Source of the DNA: BOG-931 sp963781725
Lineage (GTDB): Bacteria; Pseudomonadota; Alphaproteobacteria; Rhizobiales; Xanthobacteraceae
NCBI GenBank assembly: GCA_963781725.1
Contig: CAWAGV010000001.1
Location: forward strand, 496,001-560,000
DNA: 64,000 nucleotides
Reading direction: 5' to 3'
The notes under the pieces are model-generated. The model did not search any database. It saw only the letters and a program-made list of their open reading frames with translations, and was not told the origin of the DNA. A program made the translations under genes and the position numbers. Shown here in pieces: positions 61,765-64,000 of the stretch. The stretch's first letter is position 1. Each line of letters begins with the position of its first letter.

Positions 61765-63200
61765 CAAAACAGGGACTGCGCGGCTGCGCTGGCTGCGCCA
61801 ACCAGCGGACCCGGATAGAGGAAAAACAGGATGTTGAACAGGCCGCACACCGCAAGCACGACTTTCAGCTCGATCGGCATCGCCTGAAAGCCTTCGACCG
61901 CGTCGTCGAAATACATGGTCTTGATGATCATCAGATAGTAATACGCGCCGACCACGCTGGCCAGCACACCGATCACCGCGAGGATGTAGAGCCCGGCTTT
62001 GATCGCAGCGACGAAGACATAGAACTTGGCGAAGAAGCCCGCCAGCGGCGGTATGCCCGCCATCGAAAATAGCAGCATCGCCAGGAAAAATGCCGCCGTC
62101 GGATTGGTGCGCGACAGGCCGGCGAGCTGATCGATCAACTCGACCATGCCGGAAGAGCGCCGCATCGACAGGATCACGGCGAAGACGCCGAGTGTCATGC
62201 TGACATAGATGGCGACGTAGACCAGCACGCCCTGAACGCCTTCGGGCGTACCGGCAGCAAGCCCGACCAGCGCAAAACCCATATGGCCGATCGACGAGTA
62301 CGCCATCAGGCGTTTGATATTGCGCTGGCCGATCGCGGCAAAGGAGCCGAGCGCCATCGAGGCGATGGCGACGAACACCACGATCTGCTGCCATTGCGAG
62401 GTGATGCCGGGGAACGCGACGACCGCCGCGCGGACGAACATCGCCATGCCGGCAACCTTCGGCGCGGCGGCGAAAAACGCCGTGACCGGCGTTGGCGCGC
62501 CTTCATAGACGTCTGGCGTCCACATATGGAACGGAACCGCCGAAACCTTGAAGCAGAAACCGGCGAACAGGAAAACGATGCCGAAGATCAGGCCGATACC
62601 ACCCTGCCCTGCGGCGGCCGCGATGCCGCTGAACGAAACCGTGCCGGTGAAACCGTAGACCAGCGATGCACCGTACAGCAGCATCCCCGACGACAGCGCG
62701 CCGAGAACGAAATACTTCAGCCCGGCTTCGGTCGAGCGCAGATTGTCGCGATGGCTCGCCGCGACGACGTAGAGCGGCAGGCTCATCAGCTCCAAGCCGA
62801 GATAAAGCGCGATGAGATCGGCGGCCGAGATCAGCAGCATCATGCCGAGCGTCGAGAGCACGATCAGCACCGAATATTCAAAACGTTGCTGGTTCTCGCG
62901 CTTGGCGTAGTCGATCGACAGCACGATTGCCGCCGCAGAGCCCACCAGCGCCAGAATCTTCAGAAAACGCGCAAAACCGTCGACAACAAAGCTGCCGTTG
63001 AAACTGACGAGCTTGCCATGCGGCAACAGACAGATGATCACGCCGGCGGCGATCAGCAGCACGATCGCGCCGGCATCGATCACCGGCACGACGCGCTGGT
63101 CGCGATAGGCGCCAAGCATCAACAGCAGCATGGCGCCGATACCCAGCACGATCTCCGGCAGCAGCGGCAGCAGTGTCGCGATATTCGGACCGGCGTTCAT
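61764..63200 (-). CDS. nuoN: NADH-quinone oxidoreductase subunit N
   Basis: A 478-aa antiporter-like membrane subunit of respiratory complex I. About 14 helices; the conserved region includes GLELMSLPLYVVAASHRDNL with the Glu of the proton channel, KVSAVPFHMWTPDVYEGAP with its Lys and the discontinuous-helix motif, and AYSSIGHMGFALVGLA. The last nuo gene, as usual, followed directly by birA. Start ATG at 63200, 2 bp after the nuoM stop. Confidence 0.97.
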   Translation of the reverse strand: MNAGPNIATLLPLLPEIVLGIGAMLLLMLGAYRDQRVVPVIDAGAIVLLIAAGVIICLLPHGKLVSFNGSFVVDGFARFLKILALVGSAAAIVLSIDYAKRENQQRFEYSVLIVLSTLGMMLLISAADLIALYLGLELMSLPLYVVAASHRDNLRSTEAGLKYFVLGALSSGMLLYGASLVYGFTGTVSFSGIAAAAGQGGIGLIFGIVFLFAGFCFKVSAVPFHMWTPDVYEGAPTPVTAFFAAAPKVAGMAMFVRAAVVAFPGITSQWQQIVVFVAIASMALGSFAAIGQRNIKRLMAYSSIGHMGFALVGLAAGTPEGVQGVLVYVAIYVSMTLGVFAVILSMRRSSGMVELIDQLAGLSRTNPTAAFFLAMLLFSMAGIPPLAGFFAKFYVFVAAIKAGLYILAVIGVLASVVGAYYYLMIIKTMYFDDAVEGFQAMPIELKVVLAVCGLFNILFFLYPGPLVGAASAAAQSLF

Positions 63201-63202
63201 CG

Positions 63203-64000
63203 CTACCTCGCCATCGCCGCTTTGACCGGCTCGAGCGCGTGCTGATAGCTGTCCATCAGCTGCGTCACCGAGGCCGCCGACAGATCAAGCACCGGCTTGG
63301 GATAGATGCCGAACACAATGGTCAGGATCACAAGCGGTGCCAGCACCACCATCTCGCGCCAGCCGACATCGCGGATATTGAACAGCGACGGCTTCTCAAG
63401 CTTGCCGAAGACGATCTTGCGATAGAGCCACAACGCATAGGCCGCCGACAGGATGGTGCCGAGAGTCGCCAGCGTCGCCACCCAGTTATTGACGCGGAAT
63501 GTGCCGATCAGCGACAGGAACTCGCCGACGAAACCGGACGTGCCCGGCAGGCCGACGTTTGCCATGGTGAACACCATGAAGGCGAAGGCATAAACCGGCA
63601 TTCGGTTGGCCAATCCGCCATAGGCCGCAATCTCGCGCGTGTGCATGCGGTCGTAAACGACGCCGACGCACAGGAACAGCGCGGCCGACACGATGCCGTG
63701 GGAGATCATCTGGAAGATGCCGCCGGCCACGCCCTGCGCCGTCATCGCGAAGATGCCCATGGTGACAAAGCCCATATGCGCCACCGACGAATAAGCAATC
63801 AGCTTCTTCATGTCCTCCTGCACCAGCGCGACCAGCGAGGTGTAGACGATGGCGACGACCGAAAGCGCGTAGATCAGCGGCGCAAGGTCGTGCGAGGCTT
63901 CCGGGAACATCGGCACCGAGAAGCGCAGGAAGCCGTAGCCACCCATCTTCAGGAGGATCGCGGCAAGGATCACCGAACCCGCCGTGGGCGCTTCCACATG
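63203..64000 (-). CDS. nuoM: NADH-quinone oxidoreductase subunit M (5' part outside window)
   Basis: The C-terminal 265 residues of NuoM; the frame stays open to the right edge. The first residues in the window (HVEAPTAGSVILAAILLKMG) contain the conserved family block of the discontinuous helix, followed by KKLIAYSSVAHMGFVTMGIF and VGLPGTSGFVGEFLSLIG. It pumps protons in complex I. The full protein in the family is about 500 aa, so roughly half lies beyond the edge. Confidence 0.96.
   Translation of the reverse strand, partial: HVEAPTAGSVILAAILLKMGGYGFLRFSVPMFPEASHDLAPLIYALSVVAIVYTSLVALVQEDMKKLIAYSSVAHMGFVTMGIFAMTAQGVAGGIFQMISHGIVSAALFLCVGVVYDRMHTREIAAYGGLANRMPVYAFAFMVFTMANVGLPGTSGFVGEFLSLIGTFRVNNWVATLATLGTILSAAYALWLYRKIVFGKLEKPSLFNIRDVGWREMVVLAPLVILTIVFGIYPKPVLDLSAASVTQLMDSYQHALEPVKAAMAR

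Overview
The window is a high-GC, densely coded segment of an alphaproteobacterial chromosome. Housekeeping gene order (comEC / gltX-gltA / lpxB-lpxI-lpxA-fabZ-lpxD-bamA-rseP-dxr-cdsA-uppS-frr-pyrH-tsf-rpsB / dnaE / lolD-lolC/E-proS-mce / rnj-birA-nuoN-nuoM) and small-protein families such as DUF3551 and DUF1467 point to Hyphomicrobiales (Rhizobiales), near Bradyrhizobium or Xanthobacteraceae. Species cannot be fixed from the sequence. Both edges cut genes: comEC at the left, nuoM at the right.

Region 1 (1-24.4 kb) is mostly accessory. After comEC come a secreted ClpP/crotonase-like protein, glutaminyl-tRNA synthetase, and a minus-strand run from 15646 to 5714: formylglycine-generating enzyme, two Tat-type arylsulfatases, a Gly/His-rich secreted protein, a HAD phosphatase, two DUF1254/DUF1214 proteins, and a YiaW/YiaV-like membrane pair. 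A Phenol_MetA_deg outer-membrane protein (plus strand) separates this from a second minus-strand operon (22542-17226): rhodanese-ChrB protein, YncE-like beta-propeller, duplicated DUF1259 protein, Cys-rich mini-protein, chromate transporter chrA (broken by an in-frame stop) and a Cj0069-family ATP-grasp-like protein. A repeat-rich, nearly gene-free stretch (23.1-23.9 kb) leads to gltX.

Region 2 (24.4-44.4 kb) is core metabolism: gltX and gltA on plus, then on minus fabH and the envelope/translation block. The block builds lipid A (lpxA, lpxD, lpxI, lpxB), inserts outer-membrane proteins (bamA), runs site-2 proteolysis (rseP), makes isoprenoid and phospholipid precursors (dxr, uppS, cdsA), and supplies translation factors (frr, tsf, rpsB) and UMP kinase. 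fabZ carries an apparent one-base insertion.

Region 3 (44.4-52.2 kb) has a Bug-type binding protein, a FAD monooxygenase, dnaE, and several small genes. The most striking item is at 50.26-50.43 kb: a 34-residue single-span membrane protein behind a promoter covered by two perfect alphaproteobacterial LexA boxes (GAAC-N7-GAAC and GTTC-N7-GTTC). This is a strong candidate for an undescribed SOS-induced membrane mini-protein, possibly co-transcribed with dnaE.

Region 4 (52.2-64 kb) has the lipoprotein-release ABC transporter, proS, DUF1467, methylmalonyl-CoA epimerase, two adjacent membrane-linked GTPases, RNase J (with a 3' frameshift and a 4x16-bp tandem repeat at its stop), birA, nuoN and partial nuoM. 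Two one-base insertions and one nonsense codon in otherwise intact reading frames may be assembly errors or real lesions; reads would decide.
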